From: Panagrolaimus kolymaensis
Lineage: Eukaryota; Nematoda; Chromadorea; Rhabditida; Panagrolaimidae
Direction: 5' to 3'
Length of the DNA: 64,000 nt
NCBI GenBank assembly: GCA_028622995.1
Contig: JAJQJQ010000012.1
Coordinates: 4,154,001 to 4,218,000 of the forward strand
The position numbers and the translations under genes were made by a program. Under the pieces are notes generated by a model, which did no database searches, was not told the origin of the DNA, and worked only from the letters and a program-made list of their open reading frames with translations. This document shows, in pieces, positions 10,472-23,041 of this stretch; position 1 is the stretch's first letter; each line of letters starts with the position of its first letter.

Positions 10472-10907
10472 AAGGCAGCAACACATAAATGTGAAGGTAA
10501 GGCAACAACGCATAAAGCGAAGGTAAGGCAACAACACATAAATGTGAAGGTAAGGCAGCAACACATAAATGTGAAGGTAAGGCAACAACGCATAAAGCGA
10601 AGGTAAGGCAACAACACATAAATGTGAAGGTAAGGCAGCAACACATAAATGTGAAGGTAAGGCAACAACACATAAATGTGAAGGTAAGGCAACAACACAT
10701 AAATGTGAAGGTAAGGCAGCAACACATAAATGTGAAGGTAAGGCAACAACACATAAATGTGAAGGTAAGGCAACAACACATAAATGTGAAGGTAAGGCAA
10801 CAACGCATAAAGCGAAGGTAAGGCAACAACACATAAATGTGAAGGTAAGGCAACAACGCATAAAGCGAAGGTAAGGCAACAACACATAAATGTGAAGGTA
10901 AGGCAGC
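10472..10907. repeat. Minisatellite, about 16 units of 27/26 bp
   Basis: Sixteen tandem units can be counted by eye, followed by a partial one. The main unit is 27 bp (core GGCAACAACACATAAATGTG, with a GGCAGC variant). Four units (numbers 2, 5, 13 and 15) are 26-bp variants with the core CAACGCATAAAGCGAAG. Because 27 is a multiple of three and the unit lacks stops in several frames, long spurious open frames appear on both strands. The DNA is not protein coding in my view: nothing marks a start, and the 26-bp units shift any frame. Confidence 0.92.
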
Positions 10908-11749
10908 ACCAAAAATTTATCCGGTTGCTTGGGCTTAAGTGAAAACCAAAAAAGGAACGCTTAAAGATTCGCTTTTTGCTGCCAGAGAGACAAAGAAAAA
11001 CCTTTACGCGAACCTTTTTGGCTTGAATTACAAAAAAAATATAAATATTCTAACATAAATTTAGCTTTGACGTGGAGCATGGTTAAAATTAATCATAAAT
11101 GATACATTTCGTTTCGAATTAAAACGATCCAAAAAAGACATCCTAGAATTACATTAATTGAAACAGAAACATCGATCAAATCCATTAAATTTTTTTGAAA
11201 ACTTTTTCCACAGTACAAAGAAAGATTTTTTGAATGCTTTTTTATTCTAACAACGAAAAACTAACGCGAACAACAACGATAATTACAAAATTTTCATCAT
11301 GATCTTGGAGCTCACACTAACATTTCTGTATATTTTTTTGTATTCTAATTCTTGTTAACTTTCACATTGTTTATATTTTGAACATCTTATTATGTATTTG
11401 TTTAATGAGGTTTCTATTGTTTATTATCTGTTAAATTTGTTGTAATACCTCTGTTTATAATATTCACCTTATGTTTGAATGAATAAATTAATTTTAACTG
11501 TAAAAATTTTTGGAAGTGTTTTTAAAATTTCTCTTTAATGCAGCATTGCATAGCAGCTTTTTTCTTCTGATATCATAGTTTCAGTGAATGCTGATTCTTG
11601 ACGAGAAAACATCGTAAAATATGCCCACCTGAAAAAAAGTTAAAAGGAAGTAAAACCTCCATATGAGTGGATTCTTTCAAGCATCTTTGAAAAAATCAAT
11701 CTTTGCTGTATTTATTATTCAAAAATTTTTACATTTGCAAACTACAAAA
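10908..11749. other. Minisatellite to PIG-S gap
   Basis: AT-rich sequence with no supported gene. A TGAATAAATTAATT near 11478 resembles a polyadenylation signal of a lost gene. The final part up to 11919 would contain the PIG-S promoter and 5' leader. An open frame from 11663 runs into the PIG-S region but is interrupted by an in-frame TGA at 11893. Confidence 0.4.
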
Positions 11750-11919
11750 ATGAATGATGATACTAATGAAAAAACTTCAACACCAAAAGATCAGACATCT
11801 CATCACAATATTACATTGGATATTTCTCCACCGGTATGTTTTTCTTTTTACACGTTTATTTTTTGCAATTTTAGTTAACACCAATATTCGGTTGAAAAGA
11901 TTCTTCAACAGTTGAACCA

Positions 11920-13772
11920 ATGCTTGATCAAAGTGATGTATCAATGAATATGAAACATGGAGCAGATGAAGATTCACTTCGGGCTGATAAAGAAAATGTT
12001 AAAGAAGATATTCTCCGAAATACCAAAGAAGACAATATAAGCAGCGAAAATAATATGAAAGTTAAAAACAATGCTGGAGACGACAACGACGATGATTCAA
12101 GCATTCAACAAATTGCTGATGCATCTAAAAAGGCTGTTGAAAATCACAAGGAACGTACATGGAACGCTTTCATCTTTTATTTCATTGCCTTGATTATGTT
12201 TGGTCTTCCACTTTGGTGGTATACAACTTCACCGTATCGAGCAACACTTGAAAGTTTTAACCAATATGAAGCTGTTCCATTGAAAATTAATATTATTTCT
12301 TCATCAAAGGATACATATGATTTTCAAAGAATGATTGAAAATTCTACGTTTGGTTCACTTTTACCTGGTCCGATTGAGGGAGAAATGTTTTGGGAAGTGC
12401 AACTTCTTGCTGATTATTCTCAAACAAATGATTATAATGGAGATTTAGGTATGTTTGTTATTTTCTTTTATATCTTTATGCATCTTGTATTCATTTTTAG
12501 GTAACATTTTTCAAGCTAAAATCGTTGTTCTTTCCAATTCTGATTTCACTGCAATCTCCAAATCTTCTCAATGTGATGTCTTCGTTTTACCTGATTCAAC
12601 AATTTTAATTAGAAATGATGTGTCAACTTCCTTGGCTGAAAACTTTGATAACTTTATGACCCATGATTGGCTTGGTATTAATCGAATTTATTCCATGATT
12701 GCTCGTGTAAAAAGTATGGAAGAATCTATCACTGATGTACGTTTATCTATCTAAATTTTTGGAGTGATAAGCTTTATTTTAGGTAACACCAAATGTATGG
12801 AATGATGTTTCAATTTCTGCTGCTTATAATCTTCATGTGATCTTTGTTTATGAAAATATGGATTGTGGTCGATGGGATTCTGTGGAAGCTTCAATCATGG
12901 ATGAAATCAATCGAATGGTCAATTACCTCTCTGATGCAGCATTTTTTTCAATTACTATTGAACATTTTTGGAATTTGCTTGATTTTGAAACTTTCAAATC
13001 GTTGAAAAAGGAAAAGTTGGTCTTTGAAGCTGGTGATATGTCAAAGTTTATTACTACCATCGATGAATATTCCTCTCCTGTGGTTTCTTCTGCACCGTTG
13101 TTCAAATTTGTTTTTATTTTAACTGAAAATGGCATAGTGATTGATGGAAAAGAAGTTTGTTACTTTATCATTACTTTGTGTGTGAAGATTTATCTTTTTT
13201 GTTTGTTTCAGAGTAATGGTCAAACGTTTGCTTCATGGGGTAGTATCATCAATGTTTCTCCCAATAATGATACTGCGTATTTGAACTTGATTTATGAATC
13301 CTTTCATGTTCTTTTTGGTGCTGAGCAAACATTCTCATCTTCCAAATTTTGTTCTTCATCTCCAACTCAACCAAATCATTTTGCTTGGAATCGCTTTAGA
13401 CGTCATGCATATTTGGAAAATCTTCTCAAATCCAAACATTTTATTACTGCCATCAATAATCTCGCCAGCAAAATCCCTCAACTTATCATTCCTGAAGAAG
13501 TTGGAGAATTAGTTCGAAAATCAAAATCATTTATGGAAGAAGCCAAGGAAGAACAAAATCCTTTGAAAGCTGCTGTTGCTCGACTTCTTGCTGAACGTGC
13601 TGCTGATCATGGTTCTTTAATTGGACAAGGTGATCTTCCATTCAATTTGAAAGCTGGTCTTTATGTTGTTATTTCGATGGGTTTACTGTTGCCTTTGATC
13701 GATGTTTTGAAACCTTATGGTAGAAATTTGATTGAAAGATTACGAAAATTTAGGTTTACTAAAGCTGATTAA
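11920..13772 (+). CDS. PIGS: GPI transamidase subunit PIG-S
   Basis: Exons 11920-12448, 12501-12736, 12783-13154 and 13212-13772 join in frame to a 565-residue protein, close to the usual PIG-S length. After a charged N-terminus comes a transmembrane segment with the family signature (GLPLWWYTTSPYRATL). A large luminal region follows (VFVYE.., AWGSI-like NGQTFASWGSIINVSPN), and then a second C-terminal membrane helix (YVVISMGLLLPLIDVLKP). PIG-S is a non-catalytic subunit of the ER complex that attaches GPI anchors to proteins. I start at 11920. The upstream exon 11750-11833 is open (MNDDTNEKTSTPKDQ), but joining it to the acceptor at 11874 meets a TGA at 11893. The gene lies inside the MITE-bounded 7.2-kb segment and looks intact. 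Confidence 0.9.
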
Positions 13773-13819
13773 AGATTATTTTTAGTTATTTGTTTTAATT
13801 TTGTTTCATTAATATGTTA

Positions 13820-14580
<761 letters not shown>

Positions 14581-15457
14581 GTATGTTTTTAAGTTTCGTT
14601 TTGATGTGCATTTACGTACGCATTTTTTAACTTTCACTTTCTCTTTTTTAGAGGAGAATCAATAATAATTTTTAACCTCTTTATGCAAGGAGTATCTGAC
14701 CTTTTTAGCTCTAAGGATAGCGTGGATACACAACTTCTCATCATCACAGTGGTTTCATAAAACAAAGAAAAGAGAGCTTTACGAAGAAATTCGTTCCATT
14801 CTGCTTTTTTTTTAATTGACAAAATTTTTTTAATCATAAATTCTTCCCAATATGATTATTACATATTTGTCTGAGACTTATAATTATGAAGTACGGAGAT
14901 TGTTAGCTCAAACACACACTATAAAAAACCTTCCGGAATTTCGAGAATTATTCGAAAATTTTTCAAACAAATTTACGATGATTCCTTTTTTGTGGGGTAT
15001 ATGGCTCGAGTAAGGTTAAGCCTTTTGTTAAATCTTTTTAAATCAAGCGTCCATACCTATTTTTTGGAAACAATTTTAAGTAGTTAATATTTTTTAGTAA
15101 CGAAGAAAGAAGATTAAATTTCCCTGATTATGGTGAAAACAAAATAGAAATGAATCAAAGAGAAATAAGGTTAAAAGCAGAAAGACATTTTATTTTTAAA
15201 GAAATTCTAATCACTTCAAACACACTCGCAAGTTTTTTAAAACCAAGGTTCACACCTACGATAGAATTTGAGAATTAAATTTATCTAAATCACACTTTCA
15301 AGTATTATTATAAACATTTTTAAGTTAAAATATAAAGTTTGCGACCCATATATTTTTCATTCCCATCGGTATTGTGAAATATCTGAAAGCCAAAAAATTT
15401 ATGAACACTTTTTATCATTTCCACATATATATTCAAAAGAAATTAACCAATGGTTTA
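14581..15457. other. Gap between MRP fragment and MITE copy 2
   Basis: AT-rich sequence in which I see no gene, RNA or repeat. It forms the right end of the passenger DNA inside the MITE-bounded segment. Confidence 0.4.
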
Positions 15458-15822
15458 TAGGGATGGCTCGGGCCGGAATTTTTCAGGCCCGGGCCCAGCA
15501 AAATTAGGCCCGGCCCGGCCCGGGCTTTTTATTAAAAACTGAAATTTTTTTTAAAAATGTCTTAAATTCCAATTTTTCTCCTTTTTATTGTTATTAAACA
15601 ATGATTCATCTTTTAACATATTTTTTGTATTTTATTAATTCAATAAGTTAGGAAAAAAGTAATAGCAAAATGGTTTAAAAATCAAATATTAAAAATATTT
15701 TTTTTAAATAACAAAAAAATAAAAAACCTTGTTATTTTTTTAAAGTTTAAGCCCGGGCCGAAATTTTCAGGCCCGGCCCGGGCCGGGCTTTTTCGGGCCG
15801 ACTCGGCCCGATGCCATCCCTA
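15458..15822. mobile_element. hAT-type MITE, copy 2
   Basis: This is the second 365-bp copy, in the same orientation as copy 1. The TIRs are identical, the AT-rich core looks identical, one arm base differs (TTTTCAGG against TTATCAGG in the right arm) and the left arm is 15 bp shorter. Its left flank (ATGGTTTA) and right flank (CTTGATGG) do not match each other. The right flank matches the outer flank of copy 1. Confidence 0.85.
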
Positions 15823-15830
15823 CTTGATGG
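15823..15830. repeat. Outer 8-bp target duplication, right copy (CTTGATGG)
   Basis: Partner of 8605-8612. Together they bracket the 7210-bp segment 8613-15822. Confidence 0.75.
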
Positions 15831-16199
15831 AAAAAAATGACGACAATTCAAAACAACTAAATTTTGCAAAGACTCAAAAAAAGAAAGAAGTAAAAATTTT
15901 ACGACAAAAAATAAGATTCTCAAAGTTTTACATGCATTTTGCAACGTGCATCGAAATTGCGCGTATTTGTAAGATCGTTCCAAGATTAAGTTTTTTTATT
16001 TGTTTTTGAAAATTAGGTGGTTACTTTCTTTGAATCTTTATAACCCTAACCTTTTTATGTTTTTTCACTGTTTCATCGATTTTTACAGTTGATACTTCCA
16101 AAATGAGTTATAGAAATTATTTTAAAAAAATTTATTTAAACTTCCAATGTTTCCTGTTTTAAGTACGATTATAATAAATTCAAAGTTTATTTAAATATT
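15831..16199. other. osm-6 downstream region
   Basis: This AT-rich sequence holds the 3' flank of osm-6 (minus strand). An AATAAATTC-like polyadenylation tract on the plus strand near 16172 is probably incidental. No gene is seen; the 61-residue open frame at 15824 begins inside the MITE end and has no support. Confidence 0.4.
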
Positions 16200-17991
16200 T
16201 TATCCATCAAGATCATCATATTCATCCAAATCCGAAAAATATTGTTCTTCTTCCTCTTCACGATCTTCAACTGTGGCAAACAAATGCCCATCATCAGCTG
16301 CTTCGGCATCGGGTTGGCCTCGTTTGAATTCAACCAATTGTGCAACAACAAGTTCGAGGATTCTCTTAGCTGTTCGTTCTTGAATTGGAAGAGCTCGACC
16401 AATCCCCAATAAATCTCCTGCTTCTTTAATAAATCTTTCCGTTTCACTTTCATTGCATCGAGTTGCAAGTTGAGCTAAACGTGATTCTGCAGATGAAAAT
16501 GCATCATCAAGATCGAATAGTTCAAGTTGGGGTGGAGGAAGTTCACGAAAACCTGGAAGAAAAACAGCTGGTTGAAGTGGTGGAAGAGGAACTTCAAGGG
16601 ATGGTTTTACAATGGTTAAAGGTTCATAAGGAACATTAACTTTTTCATAAGCTCTAAAATTAAAATTTTAATTTTAAAGTTGCTAAAATCATCATTTTAA
16701 CGAACCTTATAACTTCAGGCCATAAATCCAAATCAAGCGCAAATAAACTTGAATCAAAAGCTTTCATAAAATCTGGACCAACACCTGCTTCAAGTTCAGA
16801 TTCTTGCAAACATGATTTTAATGTACCCGAGAGTCTAATATTATCTGGAATAAATCTCATATCAGCTAATTCAGGTTCTCTCGCATCATATGTATTCAAA
16901 TCGATTCCGTCACTCAGTAATTTAATCAATAAATCCTACAAACATTTTTTGGTTTGATTTGGTGTTAAAATTTTTTGATTGATAAAACATACAAAAACTT
17001 TTGAATTTTCTTCTTTATCAAAATAAGCATCCGAAAACATATGAACTGATCCAACTACAACAACTTTTCCACCAGAAGAAATTTGATGAAAAGCTGCTAC
17101 CGGTCTTTTAACAGGATAACAAACGGTTCCAGTTGAAAATAAAGCAATTGCGTGTTGTTTATCGAGAGATAATGTGGCGCCAAAAGGATAAACAAATGCA
17201 AGGGATTGTGCGTTAAGATCTTCAACGGATTTAGGATGTTTGCCTGCAGCAGCTCCAAGAGCTCGATTAAGAACTCCATTAGAAATAAGGGCTTCTTTGG
17301 GATCAAAATATTTATAATAAACGGATCGAATAACTGCATCTTAAATGACAAAACATAAAAATTAAATGATTCGTTTAAAGCCAAGAGAAGGGCACAAGCA
17401 AAATCTAACCTGAATTGCAAGCAATTCCAAATTCTTCCAATAAATAATTTATATTTGTATCAAGTTTAACTTCGCCTTCTTCGGTCATTAACACCATCAA
17501 ACTACCTCCAGCTTGAACAAACTTTCTCAAAGCAGCAAACTAAAAAAACACAAAAAAAATTTTAAAAGTTTCAACTAAAAAGTGTTACTTCTTGTTCATT
17601 AAATTTTGCATTTGGCGCAGGTAAAACAAAAATTTGAACTTTATCAAATGTTGCATCGCTTATTTCATCGGTATTTCTAAAAACTTATTAGTTCCATAAT
17701 GGATTAATCTAACTCCAAATTCAGTTAAACAAAACTCACACATCAATAGTCCACTGACCTCGAATTAATTTTTGAAGTTGTCGAAAACCATTCGTTGCTG
17801 TAAAATGCTCCTGTTTGGATTGATCAAAAACTATTTTAGATGTTCGTTCTCGTTGTTGTTTAATTGCAACTGGGTCCTAAATTATAATTTTATATTCCTT
17901 GAAAAAATTCTTTAAAAAGCTTTACTTGAAGCGAATTTGGAATGGAATTACGTCGAAAAATATTTTCTCGGCTTCTCAATACCGAAACCAT
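16200..17991 (-). CDS. osm-6: Intraflagellar transport protein IFT52/OSM-6
   Basis: The gene starts at 17991 (MVSVLRSRENIFRRNSIPN). Short introns link the exons 17991-17926, 17876 to about 17750, then a chain to the last large exon ending at 16200. The protein has the IFT52 N-terminal GIFT-like domain (VQIFVLPAPNAKFNEQE, FAALRKFVQAGGSLMVLMTE, NYLLEEFGIACN, GGKVVVVGSVHMFSDAYFDK). A middle region (PLPPLQPAVFLPGFRELPPP, LELFDLDDAFSSAESRLAQL) and an acidic C-terminus follow. IFT52 is a core subunit of the IFT-B complex, needed to build sensory cilia of nematode neurons. The last exon is partly duplicated at 8109-8356. The identity is firm; some internal splice sites were placed by consensus only. 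Confidence 0.93.
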
Positions 17992-18429
17992 TATTTACAT
18001 TTAATAAACTTTATCAATAATTAAAGTGGCACAAAAACTAAAACATGTGTTCAACCTTTTTTTTATTTTTTGAGGGAAGCCAAAATCATCGAAAATGAAA
18101 AAAATACAACAGAAGTGCTGCATTGATGTTTCTATGGAAACGAAACTTTAAATGAAAAAGCTTGAGTGCAACTTTTCAAAGCTACCTAAAAGCAAAGTTT
18201 TTTGAGTTTAGTCAAGCTTTATAAAAATAAGTGCTATGAGAATTTCGCAGCCACAATCCGCAAATGCTTGTCACTATTATTATTTGACCATCCTCTTTTT
18301 TCAAAGCTTCGATGGCTTTTCCTTGAATGCAAAATCGATTTCATTGCAGTGGAAAAAGTTGATTGAACCAAGACAAACAATAAGTGATGTTTAAAAAATT
18401 TTAATGAACAAAAAAAATTGAAAAAATAT
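17992..18429. other. osm-6 promoter region
   Basis: The upstream region of osm-6 should carry the X-box bound by the RFX factor DAF-19 that controls ciliary genes. I could not point to a convincing X-box by eye. No gene is seen here. Confidence 0.3.
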
Positions 18430-18553
18430 TTGCTGGAAGTGGGATTTGAACCCACGCCCTCATTCGAGGAGTAGAAAACCCAGATTCCACACATTTGTGT
18501 GTAAGAGAATAACTCTTGAGTCTACCGCCTTAGACCACTCGGCCATCCCAGCA
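18430..18553 (-). tRNA. tRNA-Leu (anticodon CAA) with intron
   Basis: On the minus strand the sequence folds as a type II tRNA. A 7-bp acceptor stem (TGCTGGG with TCCAGCA) is followed by the D arm GGCCGAGTGGTCTAAGGC, anticodon stem GTAGA/TCTAC with CTCAAG in the loop, an extra arm and the T arm GTGGGTTCAAATCCCAC. About 39 bp after the anticodon loop purine do not fit the mature tRNA and form the intron. The A at 18430 is the discriminator base. tRNA-Leu(CAA) genes of nematodes commonly carry an intron at this position. Confidence 0.93.
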
Positions 18554-18937
18554 TATTTTTGCTGCCTCGACGTTGTGCACATATACACACAACCAAGCAC
18601 ATTAGGTGCTTCAACGCAAAGAGAGAAAAATAATACTTTGGACAAAAAACTTTTTTTTTTACACCATTTCTTTATTTAAAAAAAAAAAAAAAAGAAGCAA
18701 AAAGGTTTTTTGGTTTGTTTGTAAAACATCTTAAAAAACATTTTATGAAAATAAAGGTTAAGAAATGTTTATTTAATATTGTTATGACTCAATTATGTAT
18801 GGAAATCGAACAATAAAAATCAATATAACGCGTATGAAATTGATAAAGCATAGTTATAAAGTTTATCAGAAAAATGAACTTTTCTTAACACAAACGATTT
18901 TTCTTTTAAAAATTTTGACTTCATTTTTTTATTAAGA
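18554..18937. other. Gap between tRNA-Leu and the HSP70 pseudogene
   Basis: AT-rich sequence with a 14-base A run near 18679. No gene is seen and no heat-shock element cluster is convincing. Confidence 0.35.
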
Positions 18938-20435
18938 ATGGCGACTTCAAAAGCCATTGGAATTGACCTAGGAACTACTTATTCATGTGTTGGAGTATTT
19001 GAAAATGGAAATGTTGAGATAATTGTTAATGATCAAGGTGATAAAACTACTCATTCATGCGTCGCTTTCACGGAGGTTGAACGAATTGTTGGTAAAGCTG
19101 CTAAAGAACAAATGCATCGAAATCCTCGAAATACTATTTACGATGTTAAAAGATTAATGGGAAGAAAATTTGATGAAGCTATTATTCAGGAGGATCTCAA
19201 ACATTGGCCATTTAAAGTTGTTTTAACTGAAGAAAAACTTGAGATCGAAGTTGAATATAAGGAAGAACGAAAGAAGTTTCTTCCAGAAGAAATTAGCGCA
19301 ATGATTCTTGAAAAAATGAAAAATATTGCTGAATCTTATTTGGATCATGCTGTTTCTGATGCAGTTATTACAGTTCCCGCATATTTCAATGATGCTCAAA
19401 GACATGCAACCATTGATGCAGGAAAGATAGCAGGATTAAATGTTTTGCGAATCATTAATGAACCCACTGCAGCAGCATTAGCATATGGATTTTAAAAAGC
19501 AAAGAAAGAAGAGATTATTCTTGTTTATGATCTTGGTGGAGGTACTTGATCACAGAATTGTATCTTTCTGTGTGAATGAATTTAAAAGAAAACACGGCCA
19601 CGATATTACATCAAATTCTCGAGCAATTTGCCGATTAAAAAATGCTTGTGAAAGTGCAAAACGAGCTTTAAGTAATTGTACCCAAACTTCAATTGAAGTT
19701 GAATGTCTTTTTGATGGAATTGATTTTGATTGCAAAATTACTCAAGCTCGCTTTGATGATCTTTGTGGTGATCTGATTGAAAATACTCTTCAACCTATAA
19801 ATCAAGCATTAGACGATGCTAAAATTGAAAAATCTGATATGACAGAAATAATTCTAGTTGGTGGATCAACAAGAATTCCACTCGTTCAAAAAACAATTCA
19901 ACAATTTTTCAATGGTAAACGACCTAAATCTAATATCCATGCTGATGAAGCAGTGGCATATGGTGCTGCTCTTCAAGCGGCTTTCCTTTCAAAATGTACC
20001 GATACAAGCATCCAAAATATTCGCTTATTGGATGTTACTCCACATTCACTTGGTATTAAAGCTGATATTGATGGTGAGGATGGACGTTTATTAAAAATTA
20101 TAAATCGCAATACTCGATTTCTCGTTGAAGAAAGTTATCCTTTTAATACTTGTTACGATAATCAAATCTCATTTTTATTACAAGTTTTTGAAGGAGAAAA
20201 TCCAGTGGCAGATGAAAATCGAGAAATGGGAAGATTTTGTTTACAAAATATTACAAAAGCACCTAGAGGTGTTGTTGATGCAATTGTGACATTTAAAATA
20301 GATGAAAATGGAGTTTTAATTGTTAGTGCTGTGGAAGAAAAAAGTGGAAGTTCAAATTCCATTCAAATTCAAACTGATAAAACCCAATTTTCAACAGCAC
20401 AAATTGTAAAAATGATTGATAATATTAAAAAATAA
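18938..20435 (+). pseudogene. HSP70-family pseudogene, intronless
   Basis: The first 186 codons are a normal cytosolic HSP70 ATPase start ([42 protein letters not shown]). A TAA follows at 19493, where the family has a Lys-rich linker. Reading on in frame gives the phosphate-2 motif (VYDLGGGT). The sequence then jumps, with a frameshift near 19546, to DHRIVSFCVNEFKRKHG, so roughly 40 codons (FDVS to LGGEDF) are deleted. The second part is open for about 290 codons, includes VGGSTRIPLVQ and the substrate-binding domain, and stops early at 20435 without the lid helices. The lack of introns suggests a retrocopy, but some hsp70 genes are naturally intronless. It is not expected to make a working chaperone. 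Confidence 0.88.
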
Positions 20436-23041
20436 AAAAATTTATTTTTTGGTTTGTAAAACATGCTAAGAAACACTTGGTATGAAGAATTAAAGAAGTT
20501 TTGCTTTAAAAATAATTACTTTCAAATTTTGTACTTCATTCTTTCAAGATCTCTGACTCAATAATTTTCCATCAATGTATGTAGTTTGTTAGTTTAGAGT
20601 TTCACTTTTCTGTCAAAAACAGAAGCCTTCAAAAATTTTAAAGCCACGAATGTGTATGTTTCACTAATGAGTCAACAACAGTTGTGTTTAAGCCTTCCTT
20701 CTGTATGTCTCATTAATTTTGGACTTTTTGTTTTTGAAAGATCTCAAAAAACAATACTCTCAAGGGAATACATGTAAAGTTCAAAATAAGAACATTCAAT
20801 TTTCAATTTCCTCAAAATTCATGAATATTATGTGACGGTTGTAACCTCATTAAAACGCTAATTATCTTTGTTATTACTTATATCAGGAAAACTTTTAGTA
20901 AACGAATAGTTAGTTGAGGTTGTTGGATAGAAAAAAGAAGAGTAAATGACGTTTTAAAAAAAGCGAGCATTGAAGGTAAAAAAATTTTATTGCTTCAAAG
21001 AAATATTAGGAATGCTTAATTTTTTTTGTGTTTGAACGTGTAATGTTTCAGGATTGAAGAATTGAATTTCGATGAAAACTTTCGCTCATTTTTTTCTTCA
21101 TAACTCTATTGATGACAATATTGAATTTGCTCTCTTACAGTAGTAACAACTCGCGTCTACATATTTTCTTTCTTGCTAAACCATAAATTATAATATTATT
21201 TTTTTACGTAACTTTTTTGCTTGTTGCAATCAAAAAAAAGGCGTAATCCCATCAAACAATAAACAAAAAGATTGATTCACTGACCATGAAGCTACTTTTT
21301 AATTCATATGAAAAAAGTTACAACAAAAAATCTCAAACGAGCTTCAAATATGGTCACTTTTCGCAAACTTTTTTTGTTTGATCCTTTTTTACAACAAAAA
21401 GTTGGATACGCTTCGAAAATTATTTATTTGTAAACGTTTAAATCAAGTTTTTCTTTTTCTTGCTATCATTTTCTTTCGTAACAACAAAGCTTATTGTAGC
21501 TTTATTTTTTAAAAAGCTTATCTATTTTGAAAGTTGTTTAAAACCCTCCCACAAAATAAGTAAAAAGTATAAAAGTGGATCACTCATCCTCATCATCATC
21601 ACCTTCACCATACTTTGTGTAGCTAGTAGCTAAGCTAGCCCTCCATTGCTGCTACTTTACTATGTCTTTTTCCTTTCTTTTTTTCAAAAATTTTCAATTA
21701 GCTTCTTTTTTAAATTTTAACAGGTTTAAAAAAAAGCGTGACGCTTATCTCTTTCTATTAGTCACACAGGCACTTTTTGAAGCGTGAGAGAGGAAAAGCT
21801 TTTGTAGAGAAAAAAAATAAAAAAATAAAGCTAAAAAGTCGTTGCAACTAATTTATTTAGTTTATAAACGAACGTTTTGAGTTCAAAAGAAATTTTTCTT
21901 CTTTTTGCCTTTTCATTATTTGATTGTATCAAAAAAATATAATGGCATTTAAATAATGACACAGTTATCCTATGTTTCCAACATTTATTTTATGACGTCG
22001 ATAATTTAAAAGAAGGTGAAAAAATAAGTGAAAAAGAAAAGGAAGTTAAACGTTGGAAGTTGTTCCATCAACAAATGGGGTTAGGCGATTTTTTTTGGAA
22101 ACTAATAATGGCCATGACGCACATTTTATAAATAGCGCTAATAAACTTGAGTTCAAAAGGCAAGCAAACAAAAAAAAGAAGCTTTGTAAGCGCTTTTGCC
22201 ATTGAAAAATATGCGGTAATCTTCTTTTAGCATCTTTCTTCTTTCTTTCACCCTCCAAATCTAACAAAACCAAATACAAATTTTTTCTCTCTCTCTTCAA
22301 ATGGCTATAATCTCATAAATGTTGCAATTTTTTTGCTGCTTAATTTTTAACACCATCACATCATTTATTTTGCCACCCATAAAGGTACAACAACCGCCTC
22401 CAAAGTTTTTCATTTCCAAACACATTCTTGCCTTTCTTCTTTTTTTCTTTCACGTAACCGGATTCATTCTTTCCAAGTCAACGGGAAATTATTATTTGAA
22501 GCTTTTTTTTATTTTTTGGGGACTCGCTCGATAGTCAAGGTTTTTTTGTCCTCCTATTTCTTCATCATAAATATTTCCTAAAAAAATGATGGGAGAAAAA
22601 AAAAAGGATAACTCTAATCCAAAAAAACGTGTTTCCATCCATCGACTAGCCAGCAGCAAATCACTTGTTTTTTGTTTTGTTTTTCCATTGTACAAAAATA
22701 CGGAAACATTGAAATGTACCTGGATTGATTGATAAGTACATATCCCTTTTTTTCCTTGGTCATTTTTTTATTGATAAGCTAGCTTACTATGCGTGCTACT
22801 TTCGCCTTCGATTTTTAAGCCATTTTTTCGTCAAACAAAAAAACCATTTTTTTATAATCCTTTAAAGAGGAGGAGCTCGTTTTTTTTTTGCAGCAACAAA
22901 ATACATAATCCGGCAGTCACGGTTGGTGAAAGTTGTAGGACGTGAATTTCGAGATAAAAACAATTTTTGATATCCTTGAATTCTTCAGTGAGCATTTTCA
23001 GGTGTTTTTGTATTTCCATTCTTTTCAATCACAAATAAAAA
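20436..23041. other. 2.6-kb intergenic region
   Basis: I see no gene. The sequence is AT-rich with many homopolymer runs, a TATAAAAG at 21568 followed by a CATC/ATCATC-rich patch, and short pyrimidine tracts. The last part should be the promoter of the secreted protein at 23042. The open frames of 60-85 codons here are low-complexity and unsupported. Confidence 0.4.

Noticed and set aside
10472..10907. Possible CRISPR-like array
   Set aside because: Units are contiguous without spacers and the genome is a nematode's.
10376..10912. Long overlapping open frames on both strands (up to 178 codons, CVVALPSHL-type repeats)
   Set aside because: They are by-products of a 27-bp stop-free minisatellite unit; 26-bp units shift the frame and there is no start or splice context.
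18938..20435. Stop-codon readthrough or selenocysteine in the HSP70 copy
   Set aside because: The stop is TAA, and a further frameshift with a deletion follows, so decay explains it better.
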